A DNA stretch of 64,000 nt from Hyaloperonospora brassicae (GCA_947650285.1 CANTFL010000090.1:1269094-1333093), one strand, 5' to 3'; counted from the first letter of the stretch, positions 19,265 to 31,300 are shown. Notes: generated from the sequence alone by a model not told the origin. Numbers and translations are program-made.

Positions 19265-22200
19265 GTTGTAGCCCGACGAAGAGGTTTCCTTGCTTGAGCA
19301 GTGCCGAGTGAAATGGAAACTGGGGAGTAGCGGTGCTATCTTTGGACACAGTCACCATCGAATCAGTCTTTCTAGCGACATTTTCGACATGAAGAATGTC
19401 GTCAGATATGGACTTGCAATTCTGCAGGCTGTCACATTCGGCGTGCACCGGCTCAAAGCACTCGGTCGTTTGTATGACACTCGGGAGCGTATGCTCCTGA
19501 GTCTTATTGCACTGCTGAGCACACCAAACCAATGCGGTAACGCGATCTGCCACAGACTGTCAAAACTGTCGCAGCCGATCAGACGTGTGCACGTCTTCTG
19601 CGGCGTATATCGTAATCGGAGCAGGGGCTACAGTTGCTGCACAGGAAGACGGTTGTATGTATCGTGTGAGGAGGGGCTTTGCGGAATCGTCACTTCGATA
19701 TAGAATTCGAAAGAAGGACAGACCAGGTGATCAACGAAGACGCGAGCTAAATAAACAGATGCGGGGATCAATTTCATGCGCATAAACGACAGACAACGAG
19801 CTGGGGCAAAGACTATTCCGGTGCAACTTTGTCCTGGTTCCTTACGTGCAATCATGCAGAAAATGCTGCCTACATGTAGCGAACAGGAGTGTGTGCAAGT
19901 TCCCACTGATACTACAATGCAAAGAGGACCTTGTGTCTACGATTTCGATATTATTATCACACGAAGCAGCGGCAAATCAGCGGCGACTCGTCGTCTACAT
20001 GATATGACAATATTATTGCCACTTGGCCGAGGTCATCGTTGACGAAAGCCGCAGCCTCGTTGATTGTAATGCCGCATCTTTTCGACTCGCATCTGGCAAT
20101 GGCGCGAGATGTGCGCGAATTCGACACACTCGTTAGCATAGTGGATTTTGTGCTGCTCGGACATGGCATACACGCTAACAGAATGTCGTGACAATCGCTT
20201 TGGTTGAACCTGGGCGCTGACTTCAGTATTGCCCCGAAATGCCGACGCAACGCCGCGAGACTTACGATCCAGCATGTCTCTCACAAGCTCTAGTGATGGG
20301 TTGGCCGTTGCACATGGCCATCGGTACGCACATCAGGCTCACATCCGTCGATGCGGTAATGTTCGGCATGAAAAGCGTTCGGCCCCCGACGACATGGTTT
20401 GACAATCGAGTTCCGCTCAACGCCGATCATCCGTTTTGGCTACTGTAGAAGGTAGCTTTATCAGGCGTACAGTTCACGCACGTTTGTATGCAATGGGTCT
20501 AGACGCTCTCTTTTGACCCGGAAGTTTCAAGGATGCGGTTATTGGTACAATCGTGATGTATTCCTTTCCTTCCGTCGTAAACAGAATGGGTCGTGCGACT
20601 CGGGAAACAATGCATGACGGTCACCCGCTCTTGCCATTTCTGGCGCGCGTCACTCAATCACGCGTGCAACGTACACCCATTCGGGTCGCACCAAGACTGG
20701 CTCATGCGCGACACCGTTGAAGAATTTGCGAGGCGCAAGGCTTGATCAAATACTGAACGAACCAGGTCTTTCGCTCGCACGCATGCTTGTGTGCAATTCG
20801 CTACGCGCTCTCTTCCATATACAAGGCGCAATCGTCGAGGGGTTGCACGAATGCTAGGGGGCGAGTTCATTTCCTGATGCCGAACCTGTCACCATCGGGT
20901 CCATCGAGCTCGTCATCGCCCGACGTCATCTTTCCTTTTTCCTTGTCTCGGGTCAACCCGACCCGATCAGGATAAAGTATGGTTGGCTGAGCTGTATCCG
21001 TTTTGTGGGAAGTGTAAAGGAGCAGATTGGTATGAAGGAAAGTCTACGATATTTAATGATTTATGTCCTTCCAAGTCTCAACTGCTCTCGACTACAAGTG
21101 TATGTTCCAGTCATACACCATGAAAGTGTAGAGCGTCGAAGAATGCTAAATCGATCTGTTAAACCTAATCAGCCCAACCACTTCGTAAGCGGGTCAGTGA
21201 ACGTACGAACTGATTGGATCTGCATTGTCACGAAAGTGTGTTCGCCCAGCCTGGTCTTCGTATAGATTACTTTTTGGCTTGACGGACAGTGAAAAGTGAG
21301 TAAATGCGATGTCAGGTGTGTACAAAAATACCTAACGCACCCCAGTACTCACGCTCACATCAATTGCCAATTCATGTAGCTAGAAATGGTACATAATATA
21401 TCGGCTATAACTCCTTTATTGTCACGCTAACGCGCAAACAAACATCGTATTGAGCAGTTGATCAGTCACACGACCCCTGAGCTCCAGTTTACACATTTCG
21501 ATGGCGTCGTTATCGAATTCGCAGCGTCTGAAAGCTTTGGTATTGGTTGTTGTAGATTAATCTTGGTGTACTCGTCATGCCACTCAGTATGCTGCGTCGC
21601 TTCGACAGCCTGTTGTGCGCGAGAGACAGTATTCTTGTAGTCCATCAACTTTGTGTACTTCTAGGATTCCGGCTGCCCAACGTATAGTGTGCTATACTTA
21701 TTACCGAGCTTTGCAACATATACCGACGCAGCGAAAAAACTGCACATTTCCAAATCACGTGGCGGTAAAGACAGGAGTATACTATGCTGGTATCCAAGAA
21801 GGAGACAAGAGCGCAAGATCGAGCCGCGCAGCGTAAAGTTGCATTGCCCAGGTAGCAGCTGATTCATCGAGAGTCTAAATTGGTGTGGCAAGTTGGACGG
21901 AATACGACCGCTCATTTATATTCTTTTGAATGCTATCATCGAATGCAATTCTAATACCCCCCGGGGTGTTGGGAATATTGACTCGAGCATTGCAGCTTTA
22001 CAACCCGAGCCGCTACAATTTTCAGGAAGTGATCTGCTGCCAAGACTTGCACAACTGGTAGTGCTAGCTTTCTAGTCCCGACGTTAGCGCAATGCATCGA
22101 TACTCTCGACAGTCGTGCGTTCCACACGCCGGCAGTCGAATCTACTCCATTGCGCTGCAATCGCGCTGGATACGCCGCTCTGTCCCATTGCTACTGGTGA

Positions 22201-24019
22201 TAAGTGCTGGCGCGATTGCAGCACGTCGATACGAGGCTCTTTTTGACGGAGATTCGGACACACCCTGCTAACAAGCCTCGTTCTGGTCCCAAACAAATGG
22301 AAAAATGATCAATGTTACACATGACGAACTGGCTGGCGATCCGGCTATTGTGATGACACGGAGCCACGAACTTGCCTGCATGACTGTACAGGCTACGACA
22401 TATGGAACGAACCCGATGACAGATGTGACATCGAGCTTGACACCTTCGTACGAGCCATTTGATGGGTCGATGCCATGTTGGACCCGTGCGCTTTATTCAT
22501 TTCTGACGTCACTCTCGTCCAAAGCTGTGCAAAGCCCGTCTACTCTGCCTTGTTTTCTGGGGCATCTTGCTTGACATGCGTCGCAGCCAAAAAACAACGT
22601 CGTGATACAAACTGCATCCTACGATTCATCTCATACGGTTTACGAAGCAAATCTTGGCGATCTCCGGGGTCGTTGAGCTTTTTCGAAAATGACATCGTCA
22701 CCAAAGTCACGACTTTCGCCGAGAACTAAAACTCGACGAATTGACGATCGTAGTAGGGACATACGAGTGGTGGTACATAGGTACACAGACATAACGGTTA
22801 TTCGCGCACGCGTGCTCGGCTATGGGAAGGAGCTCTTGACGCAGGTTCTGCTTCGTGCCATTCTTCCAAACCAGGACGTATTTGTCAGGTCCTGATCGAC
22901 TTCGGCCGACTGCTTTTGCTGTGAGAATCTCTGACTTGGTCGACGGTAACATCCGCGTGTCCTTTCGGGAATCACCCCGGAATGTCGGGATTGTCGCGCC
23001 AGCAGAACAAGTAAGCGAGAAGGAGAGTGCCCAAGTCATGATCATCTGACCGAGGTGGTTACCACATATCCGAGATCTTGCATTTGTAGTTAGCTGCACG
23101 GATATACACAATTCGAACTCTCTTTCTCTATCTCAGGGAAAACGCAAATGTCCATAGACGCAACTATCGGTGCGAATACGATGCCGGGTCTAGGCCGTTG
23201 TATGGACATACGCCTTTGTTCCAGTCCCAGTTTTGACCTGTGTTTGCGAACCCAGCTATCATGTGCTCCAGGCACACAGAATGAACACACCTCCATTCTC
23301 TGCCGCCCATCCTGCTGCACACCTAACATCGGCCAGCCGATTATCTATCTAGGTACAAATGCGGTAGGCGAAAAAAAAGCGGATGCACCAACGAACCTGC
23401 TGCGCACAGCTGTGGAGACCTTGGCGGCGGTGCGAGTCAACCATTGCACCGCTAGGTGAGAGCACTACGTCGACAGTGTCATAGTGTGGTCAGCGTACTG
23501 CACCTCGACTGCATGCTAATCATAGGAATCGTCAGGTAGGCAGACAGTAGCGCTAGACTGCTACTTTTTTTACTCATACATGTCGAGTCACCATTTGTGA
23601 AAAGTACGATTGTCCTTGCAGTCGCGTTTCGGTGTACGAATTGCAGGGACAAACAAACATACGTTTGAAATAGTCCGTTGCTTCGATCTTATCGCGGCGA
23701 CTGGCGCTCTTGTCTAGATATACTCAAGCTCTTCCGATAAAAAGGTAAGCCAACTTCGTACCTAAAGAGCATTCCGTGTTTTTCTTAAGCTACTCCTTTT
23801 CGTATCGACCAAAACCCCATCGCTGTTGGTTTCACCCAAATGTATCACGTGCCCACTACTAAATACGCGAAAAAGAGCCCCATTTCCCGGCTTCTTTTTT
23901 TGTCGTGTGTGTTTCTATTTACAGCAAGAAAAAGTTCTTTCTGTAACATATAAAACGCGTGTTTTTGTGCCGTACCCTATCGAGTGTCGAGGAAACGTAC
24001 CCCTTTCAGAGCCGTTACG
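19265..24019. other. Gene-poor stretch
   Basis: About 4.75 kb lacking supported genes. One minus-strand frame (23045-22707, 112 residues, opening MIMTWALSFSLTCSAGA) has a signal-peptide-like start but no conserved motif. Other frames are short. The stretch is AT-richer than the left gene block. Confidence 0.45.
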
Positions 24020-24035
24020 TCTCACTTTGAACTGG
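24020..24035 (+). promoter_or_regulatory. Oomycete initiator-like element of the PTEN gene
   Basis: TCTCACTTTGAACTGG matches the oomycete initiator pattern (TCAYTT followed by a T/A-rich flank). It lies about 40 bp before the PTEN start codon, a normal oomycete transcription-start distance. Confidence 0.45.
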
Positions 24036-24066
24036 CCGAATACTGTCGTTGCTGCTGCTGCTGTCC

Positions 24067-25551
24067 ATGGCGTCGCGTTTTTCCGCCTGCCGTCGCGTGC
24101 TCGCTGTGCCCCGCAGTCTCGTGTCCCAGAACAAACGGCGCTTCCAACAGGACGGGTTCGACCTCGACCTCGGATACGTGCACCCGCGCGTGATTGTCAT
24201 GGGTACGTCTCGGTCTCGCCTCGACTGCACGGGTTACGAACGCGCGGCTACTAACGTGTGTGACGTGGTACAGGGTACCCCGCCGTTGGCGTGGAATTTC
24301 TGTTCCGGAACCCTCGCGCCGAAGTGCAGTCGTTTCTGGAGGACCGACACGCGGGCGACTATTTCGTCTTTAACTTTTGTGACGAGCCGAAACGGAGGTG
24401 ACGTGACCATTAGTTGTGTGTGTGTGTGTGGGTGTGGGTGCTTTTTTTCGTTTCTTTTTTTTCTCTTGAGAAGTCCTCTTTTTGCCTGCAGCAAACGTTT
24501 GTTGTTGGTTGACGGGTGTTGTGTGTTGTGCACCTTTTGTCGTTGCTGCTGTTGCTGTAGCTACTCGCCCAGTACGTTTGATGGACGGGTGAAGCGCTTT
24601 CCGATTGAAGACCACAACGTCCCGTCGTTCCAGACCATGTACAAGCGTAACAACTAGAAGAGACCTGGCGAGGTATGGGCGAAAAAGCAGGACTGAGTGG
24701 GGGTCTGCTGTGTTTTCGCTTCTTGTGATGTGCGGTGTGTAGGGTGGCATTCTGTGAAGAAGCTGCAGCTTGGCTGGAAAGTGGTAAAAACCACGTCGTA
24801 GCGCTTCATTGCAAGGTACGGCGACTCATGGGGCGAGGTTGTTTTGCTGATCAGAAGAACTTGACGTGCGAAAATCGATGTCAGGCTGGGAAAGGAAGAG
24901 CTGGAATGATGGCGTGCATGCTTCTCCTACGAATGGGGTACGCCACCACGGCGACAGACGCGATCAATTGCTACAACAGTGAGCGAGTGCGCGATCACCG
25001 CGGACTCACAGTTGTGAGCCAGAAAAAATGGGTGGCCTACTATGCAGCTTTGCGAGTACAAGCGTCGGTGCCTCGGAACAATATTTGCGCGGAGCCGACA
25101 ATTACTGTCCACAAGCTGACGCTAAATAACACGCTGACAGCGACGAAGTTGCCAAGGTTGCGACTACGCATCTTCACGTTAGCCTCGAACGGGCTATCTA
25201 AGACGCTGGTTCATCAAGAGATCGGCTTCCATGAGTTCGAGCTGCGCCTAGGGATTCGCGGCTGCGTCATGATTGAGTTTCGCCGCGAGCGCATCAATGG
25301 ATGCGTGCGGGCCAAGCACTTCAAAGTCTGGTTCAACACTCATTTCCTCAAGCTAGGAGGTGCGTTTGATGTGACAGGTTTGAGCGCGTTGATTGGTAGT
25401 GACGCTGTGGTGTTGGTATTTGAGCACAGAAACTGGGCGTGTGGCGTTTTCTCGATCTGAAATGGACTGGACTGCTCAAGATAAGAAGTATCACCGTCTT
25501 CCTGCTGCCTTTGAGCTAACGATGATTGTGTCGAAGTCGAACTCTGCGTGA
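24067..25551 (+). CDS. PTEN: PTEN-type PI(3,4,5)P3 3-phosphatase
   Basis: Six exons with GT-AG borders: 24067-24202, 24274-24397, 24561-24638, 24743-24815, 24885-25359 and 25430-25551, giving 335 residues. Exon 1 carries RRFQQDGFDLDLGYVHPRVI, the PTEN N-terminal PIP2-binding/phosphatase start. Exon 3 has FPIEDHNVP with general-acid Asp104. Exons 4-5 join to HCKAGKGRAG with Cys136 and Arg142, and keep both lysines (137 and 140) that in human PTEN favour PIP3. The C2 domain spans about 190-335, and exon 6 supplies its last strand (KKYHRLPAAFELTMIV). If exon 5 is read through, a shorter alternative tail results; the spliced form fits the family better. Oddity: the P-loop Thr (human Thr131) is Ala143. 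Product: PtdIns(4,5)P2 from PIP3, opposing PI3-kinase at the plasma membrane. The first intron contains a CTAAC branch motif. Confidence 0.9.
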
Positions 25552-26180
25552 GTACTCTCTGACGCTACACCGTCATGAAGGACGCAGGCTTGTCACGCGC
25601 GTACATTTATATTTATATTGAATATTGACGTTTGTCCAAACCTTGCTCCTTGACGCTGTAAGACGTCGTGCGTCGACGACTGTAGCTGCATCATCGATGG
25701 CACAATTGATCTTGGGTCGATCAACGATGCCACGATCGTAGTGCTGGAGTAGGTAAACAGCCAACATCACGCAGGCTTCAGTCTTGCAGTGTGTCCTTTC
25801 ACATTCGCACGCTTTCATGTCCTACTGATGCTGTTTGTGCACACTTCATCGTGCAATCAGCTATCAAACATCGTATTTGCACAATATGCAAAGCGGTGCT
25901 AGTTGACATTGGCAAAGAAGATGACGGCTAGTTGCAGTCGCACTTTTGGCAAGATATCTCGAGCAATTATCGGCTAACTTGGCAGTTGAAGATGTGGTGA
26001 GTAGCGCAAAAATAAGCACGTCGATCGGGTGTAGGGCGACGAATGCGGACTTGGAATTGTAGGAGATATTAGAGAAAGAATAATAAGAACTGCATCCGAT
26101 AGTCACAAAAGAATTTGAACTACACAAATAATGATGTACTAACGACGTGTACAATTTGTTCAAACATGCACATGTTTACG
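25552..26180. other. Spacer between PTEN and the duplicated block
   Basis: About 630 bp with no gene recognised. It is unique sequence ending where similarity to the second unit (48198 onward) begins. Confidence 0.5.
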
Positions 26181-26344
26181 GTCACGTCGAATGATGTTGG
26201 TTCAGTCGTTATATGATATGTACAAACGTCAAGGCACTTTGACAGATTCATGTCGTCAGTGGTTCGGCAATGCTGGATCGTTTGATATTTCCATTGACCA
26301 CTTCCTTGTGCACGAACAAATCCGTTGACACGCGTGCGTCTTTG

Positions 26345-27552
26345 CTACAGAATGCATAGGCTCTACGGCGCGAGCATCACGATTCTGTGTAATCGCAAGT
26401 GGACCGACGGTATCGATAATGTAGCTACTGAGTTGTCAATGTGCTACGTGTTCGATGTGGACCGAGTGGTCAAAGGTGCACAAGCTGGTAAGCATCATGT
26501 CATCCGCCGAAGATCGCGATATTGCACCCATCGTCACAGCATTCGGACGCCAACACTCAAATTGACACCGTCGTCACTACCCCAGTTAGTGGCTTCTTGT
26601 GTGACAACCATATCACTCCAGCAACATGCGGGCTATACTAGCGCGCATTCCACTTAGTATGGTCCGCGACAGCACCATCATTTTCTGTCGGCCTTTTCAG
26701 TATCATATCTGCTCTTGCTATCTCCTTTGTTCGGCATCGTATATGCTGCATCAGGCGCAGTAATATACAGCGACACTTTGACACGGCGCCAACCCTTCCC
26801 AATCCTTTCTAGCGATACCTACCGCCAAGGCGACAGCTACACATAAACGCAATATCAAACAAGTTGTGTACGGACAAAAGAGATAAAAGAGACGCAGACT
26901 CACAGAAGACAGATAGTGTGCACTGTTGGACTACGCTCGAAGAGCCAGCGCACCTGTTTCCACTTGCTCAACAAAATTTTGACTGCAGAAAGCGCAACTG
27001 CATTTGTTGATCAAGTACGAGAAGAAACGAAGAAGGTACACGTGAACAGACGGATGATTCCAGGCATGTGTATATTCGTACGTATCAAATACGTCGTCAG
27101 TGCCTTACTTCTATTTTCTATCTTGTATGGCATGTTTTGTTTATTTGGCGTGCGTTTGTCCTTTCTCATCTTGTAGTGCATTTTTATGTTCGTGCTTATC
27201 TTCTGCCCTTTTTGTATCCTCCTTTTGAACATCAATCAATGAGATCTAAAATTTTGCCGGGTGAGGGCTTATTGACGCAAAGGGGAAAGACGACCGATAT
27301 TTTTCCGTAGAAAGACGATTGGAAGCCATACAGCGCATCCAGATTATGGACACGCGGGAATGATCTGATGCGACCAGCAAAGGGCCCACTGTCCCTCCAG
27401 TCGCTTGTCTCGCTGTCCCTCTGTCCGCCATAAATAAGCTCTGACCCATCAAATGCGATTATTTGACTCATAAAAGGGTCTTTTCCGCTTTCTGAAGCGG
27501 ACCTCGTGTCGCTGTCTCATCATTCGAAACGGGCGAGTCATCATCCAAAGTG
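26345..27552. other. Unassigned part of unit 1 before the effector
   Basis: This stretch is conserved in unit 2 (48758-49990) and contains short plus-strand frames at 26325-26657 and 26916-27176. The second begins with a stretch (HLLNKILTAESATAFVDQV) faintly like the first helix of a bromodomain, but nothing downstream continues the fold. No gene is claimed. Confidence 0.4.
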
Positions 27553-27639
27553 TGTGTCACGAAGATAAAGACAGACCCCTCTGTGTCACAAAGATACAGA
27601 CAGACCCCTCTGTGTCACAAAGATACAGACAGACCCCTC
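27553..27639. repeat. 29-bp tandem repeat, three copies, effector upstream region
   Basis: Three consecutive 29-bp units (GTGTCACAAAGATACAGACA then GACCCCTCT) end about 120 bp before the effector start. Unit 2 has only two copies (49991-50048). Confidence 0.85.
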
Positions 27640-27760
27640 TGTGTCACGATACCAAACTTCAGTATCCCAACGAAACAAGTTCACTGCCACGATCAGTGGC
27701 CGCCACGTTTCGTTTGCTTCGCATTTCTCAACTTTCCCTCTCGCCCTATCGTGTGACAAC

Positions 27761-28477
27761 ATGAGGCTCACGTGCTTCCTCGCTCTCACGTGTGCCGTTC
27801 TTGAACGCAGTCATGCTATCGCGGAGTCCGAAGTCGCGCTGACGTCGGATATCGCCCCTGTTTCCCGTATTCTCCAGCCAAACGCTCAGTCCGCGGAATA
27901 CTCAAGTGAAAGGAAGTCGCTTCGAAGCCGTGATTCGCCAGAGGAGGAAGCAACGGCATTACTTGCCGTGGACGAGGAGCGAGTGCTGGAACCGGCTGGC
28001 CTTCTAGCACCACTTCTTGATAAAGTGGCGAATGTGATGAAGAAGATCTGGAGTAAGCCATCCCAGTTTTTGCCTGTTCAGCTCAAGCTTGATCAGCCTA
28101 AGCTTAGCCGGTCGAATTTTGATCAGCTCGAGCTTAATCAGCTCAAGCTTGACCAGATCAAGCTTGGTCAGCTCAAGCCTCCACAGCCTGTGCCCGGTCA
28201 GTTTGAGCTTCACGTGCCGCCACATCAGATAGGGAAAAGGACGTCGACAATGCAACGATCCGAGAGAGTGGCAGATCTAGTCGCATATGGTCGAGGGAAA
28301 GCCAGGCCGTCGACATTGCAACAATCCGAGCGACTGACGGATTCAGTTGCATTTGGCCACAAGGCGGCCGGGCCGTCAGCATTAAAAAAATCCAAGAGAG
28401 CGGCAGATCTGGTTGCACATAGTCAAAAGAAGGCCACGACGCCGACAATGAAACATCCAAGAGAGTGGCAGATCTAG
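27761..28477 (+). CDS. Candidate RxLR-like effector with internal repeats, copy 1 (238 aa)
   Basis: The ATG opens a signal peptide (MRLTCFLALTCAVLERSHAI). KSLR at 52-55 sits where RxLR is expected, with Lys in place of the first Arg (Arg51 precedes it), and DEER follows at 71-74. Residues about 107-147 form a five-residue repeat of the type Q-L-K-L-D (eight or so units), and residues 162-227 form three 22-residue repeats centred on SER.ADLVA. A fourth unit begins, then a one-base deletion relative to the other units changes frame and stops translation (EWQI end). A fifth unit lies beyond the stop, so the protein is shorter than its ancestor. Function is unknown; secretion and host targeting are inferred from the motifs. 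The protein is identical to that of copy 2. No WY domain is visible. Confidence 0.78.
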   Translation: MRLTCFLALTCAVLERSHAIAESEVALTSDIAPVSRILQPNAQSAEYSSERKSLRSRDSPEEEATALLAVDEERVLEPAGLLAPLLDKVANVMKKIWSKPSQFLPVQLKLDQPKLSRSNFDQLELNQLKLDQIKLGQLKPPQPVPGQFELHVPPHQIGKRTSTMQRSERVADLVAYGRGKARPSTLQQSERLTDSVAFGHKAAGPSALKKSKRAADLVAHSQKKATTPTMKHPREWQI

Positions 28478-29156
28478 TTGCATATGGTCAAGGGAAGGCC
28501 AGGCCGTCGAGACTGCAATGATCCAAGCGACTGACGGATTCGATCGCCTGTGGGGCTCGAGGCCACTGAAGACAAGTGCCGAACGTCTCAGACGACTCGG
28601 GGGGTGGGGGTCAGGTCAGAACTGCAGTCACAACGAGTAGTAAAAGTAGGGCGAACATAGACGACTTGTCGACTTGTACACAATGAATTTACACCTGCAG
28701 GGACAATTGATGACTGGGCGTTTGTGTCTTGCTTTTTCCTTCTGGCCTCACTCGCCTTCTGCTTCTTTGCTCTCAGCGGTGTTTCGTCACGTCGACCCCC
28801 GTTTCGCCAGCTGTCTTTTAGCATCGACTACCACAGTCTTCGTCATACTCCCACAGTCCCACGACCGACGATAAGGTCGTTCTTGAGTCAATTGTCTGCT
28901 ACCGCGTGTTGCAAGTCGCCCGTAACACAGTCGCCACGTGCACAACTCGCACACTCGCTCGCGATTGGTTCGACGGCCTGTGCTATCTGCATACGAGGGC
29001 ATCGAGGTCATTATTAGCCAATGCGATAGAAAACAGAGGAGAAGAGACCGATGTACAGGACAAAAAGCAGCGGGAGACGCTGGATGAAGGGCACGTGAAG
29101 AAGAGGCGAGACGCGCAGGAGAGACCGCTCGTTTTTATTGAAGCAGTAACAAGAGG
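28478..29156. other. Effector 3' flank and spacer
   Basis: The first 100 bases continue the 22-residue repeat units out of frame. The rest has no supported gene and is conserved in unit 2 (51073-51752). Confidence 0.5.
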
Positions 29157-29193
29157 CGAGAGAGATAGATGAGAGAGAGAGAGAGAGAGAGAC
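29157..29193. repeat. GA microsatellite (short allele)
   Basis: An interrupted GA run (GAGAGAGATAGATGAGAGAG...) just upstream of the CDC16 remnant. The same tract is an uninterrupted run of about 59 bp in unit 2. Confidence 0.85.
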
Positions 29194-29278
29194 GAGATGA
29201 GTCCCGCGCGCTGGACGATTTGATTGCCTTCCGTCTGTTCGTGTGCCCGACAACAGACGGACGGCAATAAAAGAGACA

Positions 29279-31300
29279 ATGAGACGTCGTTGGGTCTGGA
29301 CGTGCATTGAGCAGCACCACGTTGCGGCCGCGTTCTTTGATGCGAACAAACTTGTGGCCATGGGAGACGGTGATGATGGGGATGATGCTGGAGCTAGAGC
29401 TCGCACTAGAGCTAGTGCTGGAGATGGTGCTGCTATCGACGGGCACGACGTGCTGCTGTTTGCAGTCGCGTGCTACTGGAATCGAGCGTTTCATCGCGCG
29501 ATTTACGCAGTAAGGGAGCCAGGTTGGTGGACGTGGACGGTAGCAAACGGATCCGAGCGAGGCTGTCTCTTCATGTGACGCTGCGTGCAGCTTGGGCGTT
29601 GGGAAAGTGTGGGGTAGGAATATGCTGCTGCGGTTTTGAATTTGGACACTGACGTTTTGAGTTGTGTGAGCTCGGGGCTGATTGTGGTTGTGGGCTTTTA
29701 GCCGGCGATCAGACAGAAAGACGAGTGCTTGGATTCTTTGAAAGCAGGGATGCCTATAGTGGAGCAGGACGATGTACGACTGGACAAGAACATGCAGCCG
29801 GCTGGTACTGCTGCGGACGAAGCACATGGATTGAATGTGGTGGCGTCGCTGGCACTTTTGATGGTGAGACGTTCGAAGTCATTGGCAACCGCGAGAACGC
29901 GACGACTTACTTTCGTATTGCGCTGCGGTGCGGCGTGCAATGTCGGCGTTTTTCGTTCATTCGACGAATACATGCTGTCACCTCAGGAGGAAAAGAGCTT
30001 GTCGCATTGCTGACTTTTATCTTGATGAAACGCAGTTGCTGGAGCGTCTAAAGCGGACGCACATTGGAAAAGTGATTCACATATCGATACTTATGCTGCA
30101 GTCTGAATGTCTCACGCGGTCTTTCATGCGGCTCGGCAGCACAGTCCAGTACAGTCTATCGGCGATAAATTTGCCACGGAGGAGCAACAGTTTGAGCTTG
30201 TGGGGAATGCACACTCGTACGCGGTCATTGATCTCCCGTTGGCAAAGTGACTTTGATGATCGATACGTCTTCACCGATGTGAACGCAGAATGTGACAAGA
30301 GCATAGACGCGTTAGGATCAGCGTGATCTACAGCGAGCGTATGCCACATGTGACGGTACATGCGTTGGTCTGGTGATGAAACGTTGCATTTATTTAGCGG
30401 AAGGAAAAAAGCTCATGGTTGCTGTGCAACCTCGTTCGTATGCGTGGTGGAGATCCATTCAATTTCCGCGTGATTCCCGGACATGTATGTAAGCAGTAGA
30501 AATTGGCAAGAAGCGCGAGTTTTTTCAGTGCGCACACAAAATGGCTCGCAGCTTTCGTGTCGTTTTGTCGTGTGCTCATCTCGTGAAATTGTGCGATGCT
30601 AAGTTTGCTCTTCACTGGACTTTAGGTGGACGTATACCCCACCTAAGCATCGGCTTGGTATACAGTGGGCTGCTACTACCTTTTGTCTCAGAATTTTGAA
30701 GCTGCACAACGCTATTTTCGATGGGTAAAAGGTGTGATACGTGGCATCGAAGTATACGTCGTAAACTCTGCCATGCGGTTTGCCGCAAGGCAATATTGTT
30801 GGAGCCACGCTTGCGCCTGCATGAATTTGCGCTTGGGAACTCGTTTAGCGCTCAGGACAAAAGTGATTTGGCAATACCGTCGTGCCGAACGGCCTCGAGT
30901 CTTTTTCCAGGATCTCGTGTGCCCGTTTTGTATATGGAACTGAGGTTTTGCGTACGAACAACTTGGTCCAAGCCCAAGATATAATCCGTCAAGCAGATCT
31001 TCTCAGCCCGTCCGACCTGTTGATTGACACGTAATGTGGAGTGCCTCTACAAGCAAAAATAGTAGTAATCAAGCAACCATGGCGTTTATGAATGCTATAC
31101 CGCTATGCAATGGCCTTCCTGAGGTAAGTATCGATGTCATCGCTCAGAGCGTCCAGCTGGAAATCTAATATTCGACAAACTTTTAGCGCAAGCGGCTCAT
31201 GTAAGCTTACTAACCAACGCTTTTCCACTGTGGGTACTCTAGCGCAAACATGAGTATGCGCAGCATTGATGCTGAGACGAAACATGAATTTTCCGATCAT
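29279..31300 (+). pseudogene. CDC16: Decayed CDC16/APC6 (anaphase-promoting complex TPR subunit), copy 1
   Basis: Family segments occur in the right order but in different frames. From ATG 29279: MRRRWVWTCIEQHHVAAAFF and GHDVLLFAVACYWNRAFHRA. Then ENATTYFRIALRCGVQC, followed after a frame change by FDEYMLSPQEEKS. About 30170 reads DKFATEEQQFELVGNA, about 30665 GCYYLLSQNFEAAQRYF, and about 30810 LHEFALGNSFSAQDKSDLAI. About 30960 reads LRTNNLVQAQDIIRQADLLS, then, after what looks like an intron, PTLFHCGYSS and HEYA. These match the TPR array of APC6. At least six frame changes and several stops rule out a working gene. The functional CDC16 must lie elsewhere if present. End coordinate approximate. 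Confidence 0.8.

Noticed and set aside
24735..25460. Reading PTEN exons 4-5 as one unspliced frame to TGA 25460
   Set aside because: It interrupts HCK..AGKGR with an unrelated insert and loses the last C2 strand; removing introns restores both.
27553..27639. CRISPR-like array
   Set aside because: Three head-to-tail copies without spacers in a eukaryotic genome; it is a simple minisatellite.
29135..29827. 230-codon minus-strand frame, and its longer counterpart in unit 2 (51610-52446)
   Set aside because: Serine/leucine-rich frame produced by the GA microsatellite and the strand opposite the CDC16 remnant.
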